From: an uncultured Collinsella sp.
Lineage (GTDB): Bacteria; Actinomycetota; Coriobacteriia; Coriobacteriales; Coriobacteriaceae
NCBI GenBank assembly: GCA_900546105.1
Contig: URBP01000006.1
Span: 1 to 37,145, forward strand
Direction of reading: 5' to 3'
Length of the DNA: 37,145 nt
Shown: positions 7,271 to 15,309 of the stretch, in pieces
How the letters are laid out: every line of letters starts with the position of its first letter
Numbering within the stretch: position 1 is the stretch's first letter
The notes under the pieces: model-generated
Seen by the model: only the letters and a program-made list of their open reading frames with translations
What the model was told of the DNA's origin: nothing
The model's database searches: none
Program-made: the position numbers and the translations under genes

Positions 7271-7337
7271 AGTTGCGGTGATATAGTTCCGATTTAAGCG
7301 GTTTAACAGCACAAATAGGAACTATATCACCGCAACT
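7271..7337. repeat. Perfect 20-bp inverted repeat between radical SAM gene and map
   Basis: The left arm 7271-7290 begins AGTTGCGGTGATATAG and is matched without error by 7318-7337. The loop is 27 nt and AT-rich. It lies between two minus-strand genes, 53 bp upstream of the map start and 41 bp downstream of the radical SAM stop, and has no adjacent T-run. It could act as a strong transcript barrier or be a relic palindromic element. Confidence 0.85.
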
Positions 7338-7378
7338 GATGGGGCGGGATGGCGGGCACTAGCTGCTGCGTGGTTTTG

Positions 7379-8155
7379 CTAGTAGCTCACCTGGCAGGGG
7401 ATGCCGAGCGCGCGCACGCGTGCGGCGATTGTGTCGAGCACCACGGGCGCTGCTTTGGCAAGGCCGGCGACCGGTGTCTCGCGCGCCACCGTGTAGATGG
7501 TCGCCTCCTGCGGGCGAATGCGCTCGAGTGCCGCGAGCCAAGGGCCGACGTACGCTTCACCAGTGTTATCGAGGGACTTGCCCTGGTACTCGCCGTTCAA
7601 AAAGATCGTCTGGATAATAACGTGGCCGTTAAAGCTCGCGAACGTCTCGATCTGGTGCTCGACGTCGTAGGGGCCAACGGGCTGGTCGAGCAGCTGGATA
7701 AAAGCCGGGTCGACCGTATCGAGCTTGAGGATGTTGTCGTCGACCATCATGAGCGCATCGTGCACAGCGGGCTGGTCAGCGCGCGTGCCATTGGAGAGCA
7801 CGGCGATCTTGGTGTTCGGGGCCAGCTGGTCGCGAAGTGCGATGGCGCCGGCGATAGCCTGCGGAAACTCCGGTGCGGCGGTGGGCTCGCCGTTGCCTGC
7901 GAAGGTGATTACATCGGGGAGCTCGCCCTCGGCTGCCATCTCGCGCAGCTTTGCCTCGAGCGCTTCGAGTACCACGGCAGCCGTGTTATACGGCTCATGG
8001 CAGGGGCGCTCGGCGTTGAGGCCGTTCTCGCAGTAGATGCAGTCGAACGTGCAGATTTTGCCGCTGGCCGGCATCATGTTGACGCCGAGCGAGAGACCAA
8101 GGCGACGGCTGCGAACGGGCCCAAAGATGGGGCTGGCATTCAAAAACGTAGACAT
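7379..8155 (-). CDS. Radical SAM protein, COG0731-like Fe-S oxidoreductase
   Basis: 258-residue protein binding a [4Fe-4S] cluster and S-adenosylmethionine. The cluster motif is C35-x3-C39-x2-C42 (CTFDCIYC), preceded by the GPVRSRRLGLSLGVN stretch typical of COG0731 proteins, which resemble the core of the wybutosine enzyme TYW1. A FAGNGEPT motif follows, corresponding to the GGE region. The reaction is not known. The open frame runs almost 200 codons further upstream, but that extension lies over the divergent hydrolase; the chosen ATG has GAGGAG nine bases upstream. A second ATG two codons earlier is closer to the Shine-Dalgarno sequence and is an alternative. Confidence 0.85.
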   Translation of the reverse strand: MSTFLNASPIFGPVRSRRLGLSLGVNMMPASGKICTFDCIYCENGLNAERPCHEPYNTAAVVLEALEAKLREMAAEGELPDVITFAGNGEPTAAPEFPQAIAGAIALRDQLAPNTKIAVLSNGTRADQPAVHDALMMVDDNILKLDTVDPAFIQLLDQPVGPYDVEHQIETFASFNGHVIIQTIFLNGEYQGKSLDNTGEAYVGPWLAALERIRPQEATIYTVARETPVAGLAKAAPVVLDTIAARVRALGIPCQVSY

Positions 8156-8221
8156 AGGCATATGCTCCTCAAGACAATTGTGCCTAAGCATAGCATCGGC
8201 TCCAAAGCAAGGTGTGGGCTC

Positions 8222-8319
8222 TTGCTTTACAAGTTTCGTTTTTTCACGTCGCTCATGATGCCGTGCCATGAAAAGCCTCGGGTCGGGTAAAGTTAATCTG
8301 TTAACAAGGTGTAAAGCAA
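8222..8319. promoter_or_regulatory. Inverted repeats in the divergent radical SAM / hydrolase promoter region
   Basis: TTGCTTTACA (8222-8231) is matched by TGTAAAGCAA (8310-8319), 78 nt apart. Between them lies the short palindrome GTTAATCTGTTAAC (8292-8305). Both sit in the 225-bp divergent gap and may be regulator-binding sites. No regulator is encoded next to them. Confidence 0.35.
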
Positions 8320-8380
8320 TGCGGGTCCATCCAACCGTGCTGACGTGCAACTGGATGAGCATTGATGATGGGGGCACAAC

Positions 8381-9178
8381 ATGGATTTTACGGTCGAGAA
8401 TGCGGGCACCACGATTGCCTGTCGCGAATATGCCGACCCGGATGTGTCGCCTGATGCTCCTGCCTTGGTGTGCGTGCACGGCGCTTGTGTCGACGGCACA
8501 TTTTTCGACGGCATCGCTTGTGAGCTCAGTCGCAACTACCGCGTAATTGCCTACGACCGCCGCGGCTGTGGTGGCAGCAGCGATGCGGCAGACGGCAGCT
8601 ATGATCTTGCCGCTCAGGCCGCCGATCTGCAAGCCGTGATCGAACACGTTGGCGCTCCGACAAATGTGCTTGCGCACAGCGCCGGTACGTTGGTGGCGCT
8701 GGAGCTTCTTCGTACCGAACCCCATCTCGTCGCCCGTACGATTCTGCATGAGCCGGCTGTGTCGGCCGAAGGCGTCGGTATGGGCGCAGCTCCGGTTTTG
8801 CTCGATATGATTGCGGCTGGAAAGGTTTCAAGGGCGCTCCGGCTTTTCTTGGGAGCCCTCGGCGACTTGGACCCCGAGGCTCCTGGGACGACCGAAGCGG
8901 AAGTCAAACATGCCCTGCGCAACGGTCGTTGCTTTATGGCGAACGAATACGGGATTACTATGACCTGCGTTCCCGATTGGAATAGCGTTCGCGCGTCAAA
9001 AACGGTGGCCGCCGTGCTCCTGGGCGAGCTCTCGATTGGCACGCCCCGCGAGGCTGGTACGCGAGCGGCTGCCGAATATCTCGATTGCCCTCTCGTGACG
9101 ATTCCGGGCGCGCATAACGGTCTGCGCGATCGCCCGGCAGCGGCTGCCCGGGCTGTCCGTGGCATCCTGGGGCTCTAA
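8381..9178 (+). CDS. Alpha/beta-fold hydrolase
   Basis: 265 residues with the alpha/beta-hydrolase layout: oxyanion-hole HGACVDG (33-39), YDRRGCGGS (58-66), the nucleophile elbow AHSAG with Ser100, and a late catalytic His in IPGAHNG. No signal peptide is present, so it acts in the cytoplasm. The family includes esterases, peptidases and C-C hydrolases; the substrate cannot be read from the sequence. Only a weak GGGGG ribosome site precedes the ATG. It is divergent from the radical SAM gene, and no terminator is evident before the signalling gene at 9390. Confidence 0.8.
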   Translation: MDFTVENAGTTIACREYADPDVSPDAPALVCVHGACVDGTFFDGIACELSRNYRVIAYDRRGCGGSSDAADGSYDLAAQAADLQAVIEHVGAPTNVLAHSAGTLVALELLRTEPHLVARTILHEPAVSAEGVGMGAAPVLLDMIAAGKVSRALRLFLGALGDLDPEAPGTTEAEVKHALRNGRCFMANEYGITMTCVPDWNSVRASKTVAAVLLGELSIGTPREAGTRAAAEYLDCPLVTIPGAHNGLRDRPAAAARAVRGILGL

Positions 9179-9389
9179 CACCCGCAATGGCCAAAGCAGG
9201 CTTCACCCGCAAACGTTTCGGCCGTGTTAACAAATGTGCTCAAAACCTCACGTCTGCGACTTCAATCGCGCCGCCTGCCAACTCATAAAAATGTAACAGC
9301 ATTCACGTACTTACCTGCATCGACAAGGTGTTACCCTTGTACCATTTGGAACCCACCGCTACCATGCGAAACTATCGAAAGGGCCCCAT

Positions 9390-11270
9390 ATGCTCAATAA
9401 TCACGAGGTCAATCTAACCGACGAGGAGGCTGCCGCCGAGGTCGCCCGTGTCGCGAAGACCTACCCCGTGGTACGTTTGCTGTCGGCCGATCAGATTAAG
9501 AGCGAGCCTAACTGCCTGCTCGCCGGCGATCGCTGCCCTTGTCTGCGTCAGTCAAGTCTTGAGGCCTTGGCAGACTCCGATGAGGTGTCGGAGCAGCTGC
9601 TCAATGATGGTACTGAGTACCGCGCTCGCCTGCGCCCTCTGAAGGTCGAGGGCGAGCCTCATGTCCTGCTGATGGTGCGTCCGATCGATGAGCAAGAGGC
9701 CGCAGAAGAGGACCTTGTCTACACCGACGTGCTGACGAGTGTGCGCAATCGCCGATATTACGAGGAAAAGCTCCGAAGCGTCCGCATGAATGCCGGCGTT
9801 GCGATGATCGACCTTGATGATTTTAGGGTCTTCAACGATACATGTGGCCGTCATGCCGGCGACCTTGCGCTCGGTGCTGTGGCGACAGCCATACGCAGCG
9901 GAATCCGTTCGACTGACGAGCTTGTGCGCTATGGCTGCGACAAGTTTGTGGTTGTCATGCCCAATATTCCCTCCGATGACTTCACCCGTCGCCTGCATCA
10001 GGTGTCCGATGCCGTTCGTTCCACGATTATTCCGGGCCATGAGTACGTGAGCTTGACGGCATGTGTTGGTGGTGTTCGCATTCATGGCGAGACGGTCGAT
10101 GAGGGCGTTGGCCGCGCTGTCCAGTTATTGAGCCGCGCTAAGGCAAAAGCCGGTACGGTCGTGACCGACGCCGATTCCATCGAGGCTTTCCAAAGCGAAA
10201 AGCCTTTGGTGCTTATTGTCGATGACTCCGAGATGAACCGAGTCATTCTCAACGAGATGCTCAAGGACGAGTATTGCATCCTCGAGGCCGACAACGGTCG
10301 TACGGCACTCGACATGGTCGACCGCTATGGCGATGAGTTGTCGCTCGTGCTGCTGGATATTGTCATGCCGGGCATAAGCGGCTTTGAGGTACTGGCCGAT
10401 CTGTCGCGCCGATCGGGCATCGACAATCTGCCTGTCATCATGATTTCGAGTGAAGATTCCGATGATATGGTTCTGCGCGCGTACGAGCTGGGCGCCTCAG
10501 ACTATATCAACCGCCCGTTTGACTCCCGTATCGTGCGCCGCCGCGTAAACAACACCATCCGCCTGTACGCCAAACAGCGCCGCCTGACGAGCCTGCTGTC
10601 CCAGCAGTACAACGAGCGCGTCAAGAACAGTCGCATGCTCATCGACATCATGGCTGGCGTCATGGAGCTTCGCAACGGCGAGAGCGGCAGGCACGTTACG
10701 AACATCGAGAAGCTGACCGAGCTGCTGCTTGGCTGTCTGGTCCAGCGTAGCGGCACGATTTTCCTCGACAATGAGGAACGCTCCACGATCGCCCTGGCTT
10801 CGGCGCTGCACGATATCGGCAAGATGTCGATTGACGATGCGATTCTCAACAAGCCCGGACGCCTTACGCCCGAGGAGTTCGAGATCATGAAGACGCATAC
10901 CACGATCGGCGCCGATATGCTGCTTGAGCTGGGTAGCCATCACGCCGGCAATGCGCTTATGGAATATGCGTACCAGATTGCGCGTTGGCATCACGAGCGC
11001 TGGGACGGCAAGGGTTATCCCGATGGCCTCAAGGGCGACGATATCCCCATCGCCGCGCAGGTGGTTTCGGTGGCCGACGTGTACGATGCACTGACGAGTG
11101 TGCGCGTGTACAAGGACGCTATCCCGCACGAGGAGGCAATCCAGATGATCCTGGACGGTAAGTGCGGCACCTTTAACCCGCTGCTGCTCGATTGCCTGCT
11201 CGAGGTGCAAGACCAAATTGCCGAGACGTTGGCACGCCCCGCCGACGTCGTCGCGTTTCCCACGATTTAG
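9390..11270 (+). CDS. Degenerate GGDEF - response regulator receiver - HD-GYP phosphodiesterase
   Basis: 626-residue cytoplasmic signalling protein. Residues 1-100 form an unassigned sensory region with a cysteine cluster (C42, C49, C51). Residues 110-255 are GGDEF-like, but the signature reads GCDKF (182-186), so cyclic-di-GMP synthesis is unlikely. Residues 272-390 are a receiver domain with phosphoacceptor Asp323 in LLDIVMPG. Residues 415-610 are an HD-GYP domain with its metal ligands: H435, H474-D475, H503, H534-H535 and D563, plus GYP at 542-544. It should therefore hydrolyse cyclic-di-GMP under phosphorelay control. The Hpt gene follows after 24 nt and is probably co-transcribed. No histidine kinase is nearby. 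Confidence 0.88.
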   Translation: MLNNHEVNLTDEEAAAEVARVAKTYPVVRLLSADQIKSEPNCLLAGDRCPCLRQSSLEALADSDEVSEQLLNDGTEYRARLRPLKVEGEPHVLLMVRPIDEQEAAEEDLVYTDVLTSVRNRRYYEEKLRSVRMNAGVAMIDLDDFRVFNDTCGRHAGDLALGAVATAIRSGIRSTDELVRYGCDKFVVVMPNIPSDDFTRRLHQVSDAVRSTIIPGHEYVSLTACVGGVRIHGETVDEGVGRAVQLLSRAKAKAGTVVTDADSIEAFQSEKPLVLIVDDSEMNRVILNEMLKDEYCILEADNGRTALDMVDRYGDELSLVLLDIVMPGISGFEVLADLSRRSGIDNLPVIMISSEDSDDMVLRAYELGASDYINRPFDSRIVRRRVNNTIRLYAKQRRLTSLLSQQYNERVKNSRMLIDIMAGVMELRNGESGRHVTNIEKLTELLLGCLVQRSGTIFLDNEERSTIALASALHDIGKMSIDDAILNKPGRLTPEEFEIMKTHTTIGADMLLELGSHHAGNALMEYAYQIARWHHERWDGKGYPDGLKGDDIPIAAQVVSVADVYDALTSVRVYKDAIPHEEAIQMILDGKCGTFNPLLLDCLLEVQDQIAETLARPADVVAFPTI

Positions 11271-11294
11271 TTTGACCAAAGGAGTTTTTAATCC

Positions 11295-11651
11295 ATGATT
11301 TCCATGCGTGAGGCGTATGAGAAGATCGGCGCTAATTATGACGATGCGTGCGCTCGGCTGATGGGCGAGGAAATGCTTGCCCGCTTTGCCCTCAAGTTTT
11401 TGGATGACGAGAGCATGGACAAGCTGGAGGCTGCCATGGCGGCAGGAGACGCCAAGAGTGCGTTTATGGCAGCGCACACGCTCAAGGGCGTGAGCCAGAA
11501 CCTGGGATTCAACAATCTGTACGAGCCGGCGGTCGTGGTGACGGAAGCGCTGCGCGGCGCCGATGCCGTTGACGGCGCTCGCGAGGGAATGCATGCGCTG
11601 CAGCAGCAATATGCGGCTACGATGTCGGCCCTGCGCGAGGCGGCCGAGTAA
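11295..11651 (+). CDS. Histidine phosphotransfer (Hpt) domain protein
   Basis: 118-residue, mostly helical protein with the Hpt signature AAHTLKGVSQNLGF; His61 is the predicted phosphorylation site. It lies 24 nt behind the receiver/HD-GYP gene, with AGGAG ahead of the ATG. A direct role passing phosphate to or from Asp323 of its neighbour is likely but inferred. Free-standing Hpt proteins normally link a hybrid kinase to a receiver, so the kinase must be elsewhere. Confidence 0.85.
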   Translation: MISMREAYEKIGANYDDACARLMGEEMLARFALKFLDDESMDKLEAAMAAGDAKSAFMAAHTLKGVSQNLGFNNLYEPAVVVTEALRGADAVDGAREGMHALQQQYAATMSALREAAE

Positions 11652-11673
11652 GAGGCTGTGAGCCTTGATGACT

Positions 11674-11770
11674 ATGAGCGTGGATAATCTCCCGTTTTAG
11701 GCCCGGTGGCGGCCTCAAAGTGGGAGATTATCCACGCTCGTTCGATACGTGTCCAAAAATCCACGCTCAT
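11674..11770. repeat. Nested 18-bp inverted repeat with a third half-copy
   Basis: Perfect arms lie at 11676-11693 (GAGCGTGGATAATCTCCC) and 11722-11739. Inside, TTTTAGGCC faces GGCCTCAAA, which extends the stem to nearly the full length. A third partial copy, ATCCACGCTCAT at 11759-11770, is the exact complement of 11674-11685. The right part of the structure can therefore compete for the same left arm, a switch-like arrangement. It lies between the Hpt gene and the DUF2975 gene, with no T-run. Confidence 0.8.
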
Positions 11771-11828
11771 CTCTTCTGATTAGTGAATGGCCTATGCGCA
11801 CTGGCGGGGCTTTCCGCATGCAATCCAT

Positions 11829-11860
11829 ATCGTTGTTCGATAAACTGTTCGAATAACGAT
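11829..11860 (+). promoter_or_regulatory. Operator-like inverted repeat upstream of DUF2975/XRE pair
   Basis: ATCGTTGTTCGA (11829-11840) and TCGAATAACGAT (11849-11860) are inverted with one mismatch in 12 and an 8-nt spacer. GTTCGATAAAC and GTTCGAATAAC also repeat directly. The position, 22 bp before the start codon, suits autoregulation by the downstream XRE-type protein. A site sharing the TTATCG/CGATAA half-motif lies upstream of the ABC transporter gene. Confidence 0.5.
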
Positions 11861-11881
11861 AGAACCGATGAGGGTGAGTGT

Positions 11882-12442
11882 ATGTCCAACAGCGTTCAGC
11901 GTATGGCCAAGGCGGGCGAAAATATCAGGAAGCTTGGTTTTTGCATGGCAGCCGTTTTTGCAGGGATGCTCGTTGCTTTTGCCGCGTTGGTTGTTTACGT
12001 GATCTGGTATGCGGTTGCAAACGTTGCTTCTGTCGATTCTTTCGGTGTCGTGACGCTTCTCAATGGCGGGTGCATCGTTATCCCAAGCGGACTGTGCCTG
12101 GCACTCGTCGTGGGTATTTCGCTTGTCGTTTTGTGCGGGATCAGCCGTAACATCTCGCGAGGCGTCTCGCCCTTTACCAAGACGCATGTGTGGCTTATCC
12201 GTGTTCTCGCGCTTGCCTTTGCTGTTAACGCCGCGGTTTCGCTTGTTGGTGCCTATGGATCGGTCAATCTCACCATTGGCGGACTGGAGCTTTACATCGT
12301 GCCTCATTCCTTCGTTATTGAGATTTGCCAAGGCGCTACCTTTGATGCGGGGTCGTTTATCGGCGCAGTTGTCTGTCTGTTTATCTCGGCGATCTGGAGT
12401 TATGCCTCGCTGCTCCAAGAGCAGTCTGACGAGCTTGTGTAG
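11882..12442 (+). CDS. DUF2975 family four-helix membrane protein
   Basis: 186-residue integral membrane protein with four predicted helices (about 19-42, 60-84, 103-124 and 150-172) and a charged loop ISRNISRGVSPFTKTH between helices 2 and 3, typical of DUF2975. Such proteins are regularly encoded just before a small Cro/CI-type regulator (YozG-like), as here, and are thought to sense a membrane-related signal. The frame is open 33 codons further upstream; the ATG at 11882 is chosen for the preceding GAGGGTGAG and because the membrane domain begins directly after it. It is 8 nt from the regulator gene. Confidence 0.82.
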   Translation: MSNSVQRMAKAGENIRKLGFCMAAVFAGMLVAFAALVVYVIWYAVANVASVDSFGVVTLLNGGCIVIPSGLCLALVVGISLVVLCGISRNISRGVSPFTKTHVWLIRVLALAFAVNAAVSLVGAYGSVNLTIGGLELYIVPHSFVIEICQGATFDAGSFIGAVVCLFISAIWSYASLLQEQSDELV

Positions 12443-12450
12443 GAGGAAAC

Positions 12451-12780
12451 ATGAGCTATCTCATCATCGAGCTTGAGACGCAGCTGCTTAAGACCGGAAA
12501 GACCAGTGCTGATCTGATTCGAGCGACGGGGCATACTCCGGCTAATATTTCAAAGCTTAGAAACGGAAAGATAAAAGCTATTCGCCTAAAGACGCTCCTC
12601 GATATCTGTGATGAGCTTGATTGTCAACCGGGAGATATTATTCAGCGCGTGAGTGAGAAAGAGCTTGAGGAGCTTATTGTCGAGCGCGCGAAAAATGTCG
12701 TGAGACAGATGCAGGATGGCGGAGGCAACGAGGCGTCGCTTCCGACATCAGTCTTTGCTGTCGATTTGAGTGACGAGTAG
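12451..12780 (+). CDS. XRE/Cro-family regulator (YozG-like)
   Basis: 109 residues. The first 70 form a helix-turn-helix of the Cro/CI class: KTSADLIRATGHTPANISKLRNG, then LKTLLDICDELDCQPGDI. The C-terminal 40 residues are charged and of unknown role. AGGAGG precedes the ATG, 8 nt after the membrane protein, so the two form an operon closed by a strong terminator. It is the likely ligand of the inverted repeat at 11829-11860 and perhaps of a similar site in the ABC transporter promoter. Confidence 0.85.
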   Translation: MSYLIIELETQLLKTGKTSADLIRATGHTPANISKLRNGKIKAIRLKTLLDICDELDCQPGDIIQRVSEKELEELIVERAKNVVRQMQDGGGNEASLPTSVFAVDLSDE

Positions 12781-12814
12781 CTTAAGGCGAACAACTAAAA
12801 CGAAATATCAGCGT

Positions 12815-12849
12815 GAAGGGACCCGTGTCTAACACGGGTTCCTTCTTTT
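12815..12849 (+). terminator. Rho-independent terminator of the DUF2975/XRE operon
   Basis: GAAGGGACCCGTG and CACGGGTTCCTTC form a 13-bp stem with one G-T pair and a 5-nt loop, followed by TTTT. Confidence 0.9.
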
Positions 12850-12857
12850 AGATTATC

Positions 12858-12907
12858 TTGACAAATATGAGTTATCGAAAAACAATAACAACTATGGAAA
12901 ACGATAA
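12858..12907 (+). promoter_or_regulatory. Promoter with TTGACA and operator-like repeats before the ABC transporter operon
   Basis: A consensus -35 TTGACA (12858-12863) lies 17 nt from a weak -10 AACAAT (12881-12886). Over the -10, GTTATCG (12871-12877) and CAATAAC (12883-12889) form an imperfect inverted repeat. CGATAA at 12902-12907 complements TTATCG at 12872. The half-site resembles the one upstream of the XRE operon, so shared control is plausible. Confidence 0.5.
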
Positions 12908-12924
12908 AGGAAAGAAGGAACGAT

Positions 12925-13686
12925 ATGAGCGGTTTTGCTATCAAGCGGAACGGGAGGCCAATGAACGCATCGGCGATAAAGCTATCAAAAGTTTCAAAAC
13001 GCTACGGGAAACGGCACGTTTTGCATGACGTTTCCTTCGAGGTGCATCAGTCTGAGCTCTGTGCCCTTGTCGGTGCAAACGGGGCGGGTAAAAGCACGCT
13101 TATTAAAATAGTGCTGGGCCTCTGTGAGCCATCGTCGGGGAGCGTGGAGCTCTTTGGAGGCAAATCAAAAAAAGAGCTTGGTCTGATGCGGACGCGTGTC
13201 GGCTATGTGCCAGATTCCAGCGGAGCATACCAATCTCTCAGCGCGGTTGAGAATCTTCAAATCCGATGTGCGGAATGGGGGCTTGATGAGAAACGTGAGA
13301 TTCCTCGCGTTTTGAGCCTAGTCGGGCTGGACATCGATGAGAAAAAGAGCGTAGGCAGTTTTTCTCTGGGAATGAAACGGCGACTGGATATAGCTACGGC
13401 TTTATTGGGCGACACCGACGTACTAATTTTCGATGAGCCGGCAAATGGATTGGATCCGTTGGGCATCGAGAGTATATGGGCCCTTATCGGTCGATTGAAT
13501 CGAGAGCAGGGTAAGACCATGCTCATCTCTAGTCATGATTTGGATGAGTTGGCATCGGTTGCAACAAGCTGCCTGTTTATTCATGACGGCGAACTGCTAA
13601 AAAAGGAATCGATGGACGTCATAAGGGATGAGGCGTCGTCCCTAAAAGAGTATTACAGGCGCTTGATGAAGGCGGTCTCGCTATGA
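12925..13686 (+). CDS. ABC-2 type transporter ATP-binding protein
   Basis: 253-residue ATPase that energises the two permeases encoded next. Motifs: Walker A GANGAGKST (50-58), signature LGMKRR, Walker B VLIFDEPANGLD and switch histidine SSHDLDE. This is the layout of the CcmA/BcrA/LanF group used by multidrug and lantibiotic-immunity exporters. The start at 12925 has AGAAGGA five bases upstream. A second ATG at 12961, preceded by GGGAGG, would remove 12 residues and fits the domain equally well. The stop overlaps the next start by 4 nt. The gene is AT-richer than its neighbours, with frequent AAA and ATA codons. Confidence 0.9.
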   Translation: MSGFAIKRNGRPMNASAIKLSKVSKRYGKRHVLHDVSFEVHQSELCALVGANGAGKSTLIKIVLGLCEPSSGSVELFGGKSKKELGLMRTRVGYVPDSSGAYQSLSAVENLQIRCAEWGLDEKREIPRVLSLVGLDIDEKKSVGSFSLGMKRRLDIATALLGDTDVLIFDEPANGLDPLGIESIWALIGRLNREQGKTMLISSHDLDELASVATSCLFIHDGELLKKESMDVIRDEASSLKEYYRRLMKAVSL

Positions 13687-14507
13687 AGCGGGCGATCCAT
13701 CCCATAAAGGCGGATATGATGCGTTTGCACAGGATATTTCCGGCGCAGTTTGGTCTTGCGCTTATGCTGACGTTCGGCCTTCTCTTCGGCATCTTTCTAA
13801 AAAACGGAACAACGTTGCTAGCCTTTGGCTATGGCGTTTGTGGGGAGGATATTGGTTTCCTCTGGAATGCAATCGATCCTTCTGCGCCTGATGAGTCCCT
13901 TGCGCGCAGCGCTTTTGCCGGTACATCCCTGTTCGTTCCACTCATCGTTTGTTTGGTGCTTTTACAGGAGCATGGCTATAAAGAGGGGCACCGAATTTCT
14001 TCGGCAAGAGGTCTCAACCGCTTTTATGGGGCTCTAGCCCATGCATTTTCGTCTGCTTTAATAATTGGCGCAGCGTATAGCGCGCTTTGCCTTCTTCTTT
14101 TTGCAATAGCCATAATACGTGGAGGGCATAACTACTCGCACAACATACTAACTGTATTTTTGCCTGCGATGATAATCAACGCCGTATTGGTGATATCGGT
14201 TGCGTTGGAGACGATGACCATCTATCGGATTACAGGCAGCGCTGTATTGAGCGGGGCTGTAATAATAATTGGATTTGTCATGAGCTTGACGCTCTACGGA
14301 GCCTTCCTTCAGGCGCCCATACCATCCTTGCGATGGATTTTCCTTCTTCCGGGGCCGTATCTTGGAGTCGGATGTGCCCTTGGGTATAGCGATATGGGGC
14401 AGCTGACGCTTCTGGGATATGGCGTGGCAGCTGGCTGTCTATCGGTATTGATTTACGCTCTCGTGAGCTTTCGTGCCGGGGGTGTGTTCAATGGCTCGTC
14501 AGATTAA
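13683..14507 (+). CDS. ABC-2 type permease, first subunit
   Basis: 274-residue membrane protein with about six hydrophobic segments and no recognised catalytic motif. It overlaps the ATPase gene by 4 nt (ATGA) and the next permease by 17 nt. The one-ATPase, two-permease arrangement resembles LanFEG immunity exporters and BcrAB-type antibiotic exporters, which suggests peptide or drug extrusion. No biosynthetic genes are present, so the substrate is unknown. AT-rich codons including ATA are common, unlike flanking genes, which hints at acquisition by transfer. Confidence 0.78.
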   Translation: MKRAIHPIKADMMRLHRIFPAQFGLALMLTFGLLFGIFLKNGTTLLAFGYGVCGEDIGFLWNAIDPSAPDESLARSAFAGTSLFVPLIVCLVLLQEHGYKEGHRISSARGLNRFYGALAHAFSSALIIGAAYSALCLLLFAIAIIRGGHNYSHNILTVFLPAMIINAVLVISVALETMTIYRITGSAVLSGAVIIIGFVMSLTLYGAFLQAPIPSLRWIFLLPGPYLGVGCALGYSDMGQLTLLGYGVAAGCLSVLIYALVSFRAGGVFNGSSD

Positions 14508-15309
14508 AAGATTCCTCCATTCAGAATGGAAGCATGTGAGCAAATGGGCGTACGCCTTAATCCTGGTAATTTATGCGTGCATGGTGGTATTGCAGCTTAA
14601 TTCTTTCCCGATGTGGCTCTGTGGCCTCCGTGAGAACAGTTTCTTGGGCTTTTTCCCAGACCCGACGCTTCGGCTATCGGCGGAGGATGCCCTTCTATTT
14701 GGTAATGCAGAGGTTTTTCGCGGTCTGCTGTTCAACGTAGCCCCGTTGGCTCATGCATTGTTCTTTCCGTTCATTGCTGCTTGTATTGTGCCGCGCTTTG
14801 TCAGTTCGGGCTTTGTCGAGGAACCGTGGGGGCTGTCGGAGGCCCGGGGAGGGAAGCGTGTGTGCGCTATCGTTGCGCGAGCGATGCTGTCTTCTTTCGC
14901 CCTTTTGGGCGCGTTTATCCTGACGAGTGTCGTTTTGTACTGTCTTAACTGCGCGATCGTTTTGGATGCTCAGCAGTATTTCAACCTGCATGTATTTTGC
15001 TATCGACTTGTTCTTGCTGCCGCCGCCTGCCTTGCATACGTGGTTTCTTGCGTAATCGTTGTTTCCTATTTTGGGTCCGGCTTCGGTCCGATTGGCATGC
15101 TGTTGCTTGTCAACGTTGTAGCGATCTACATACAGATCGGGGCCAATTCCATGCTTCCGCTTCCAGCCTCGATGCTCATGTGGATTTGCGGCGTGACCCC
15201 GTTGGGGGACGGTCAATGCGTTTCGATTTTAATTGACTGCCTCATAAACGTAGCAATCGTTTTTGCCATCTGCTTTACGGTCGACCGATTGTGGTCGAGA
15301 TTTCTTTGA
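14491..15309 (+). CDS. ABC-2 type permease, second subunit
   Basis: 272-residue polytopic membrane protein with about six hydrophobic segments, encoded last in the transporter operon. The ATG at 14491 is chosen because GGGGGTG precedes it and the product begins with a short basic segment before the first membrane helix, the same plan as the previous permease. A GTG 18 nt upstream is possible. It ends before a long GC-rich hairpin at 15348-15385. The substrate cannot be inferred beyond the export-type architecture. Confidence 0.75.
   Translation: MARQIKRFLHSEWKHVSKWAYALILVIYACMVVLQLNSFPMWLCGLRENSFLGFFPDPTLRLSAEDALLFGNAEVFRGLLFNVAPLAHALFFPFIAACIVPRFVSSGFVEEPWGLSEARGGKRVCAIVARAMLSSFALLGAFILTSVVLYCLNCAIVLDAQQYFNLHVFCYRLVLAAAACLAYVVSCVIVVSYFGSGFGPIGMLLLVNVVAIYIQIGANSMLPLPASMLMWICGVTPLGDGQCVSILIDCLINVAIVFAICFTVDRLWSRFL

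Noticed and set aside
8156..8749. N-terminal extension of the radical SAM protein up to 8749
   Set aside because: It runs through the divergent promoter region and into the alpha/beta hydrolase gene, lacks homology-like character, and a good ribosome site supports the start at 8155.
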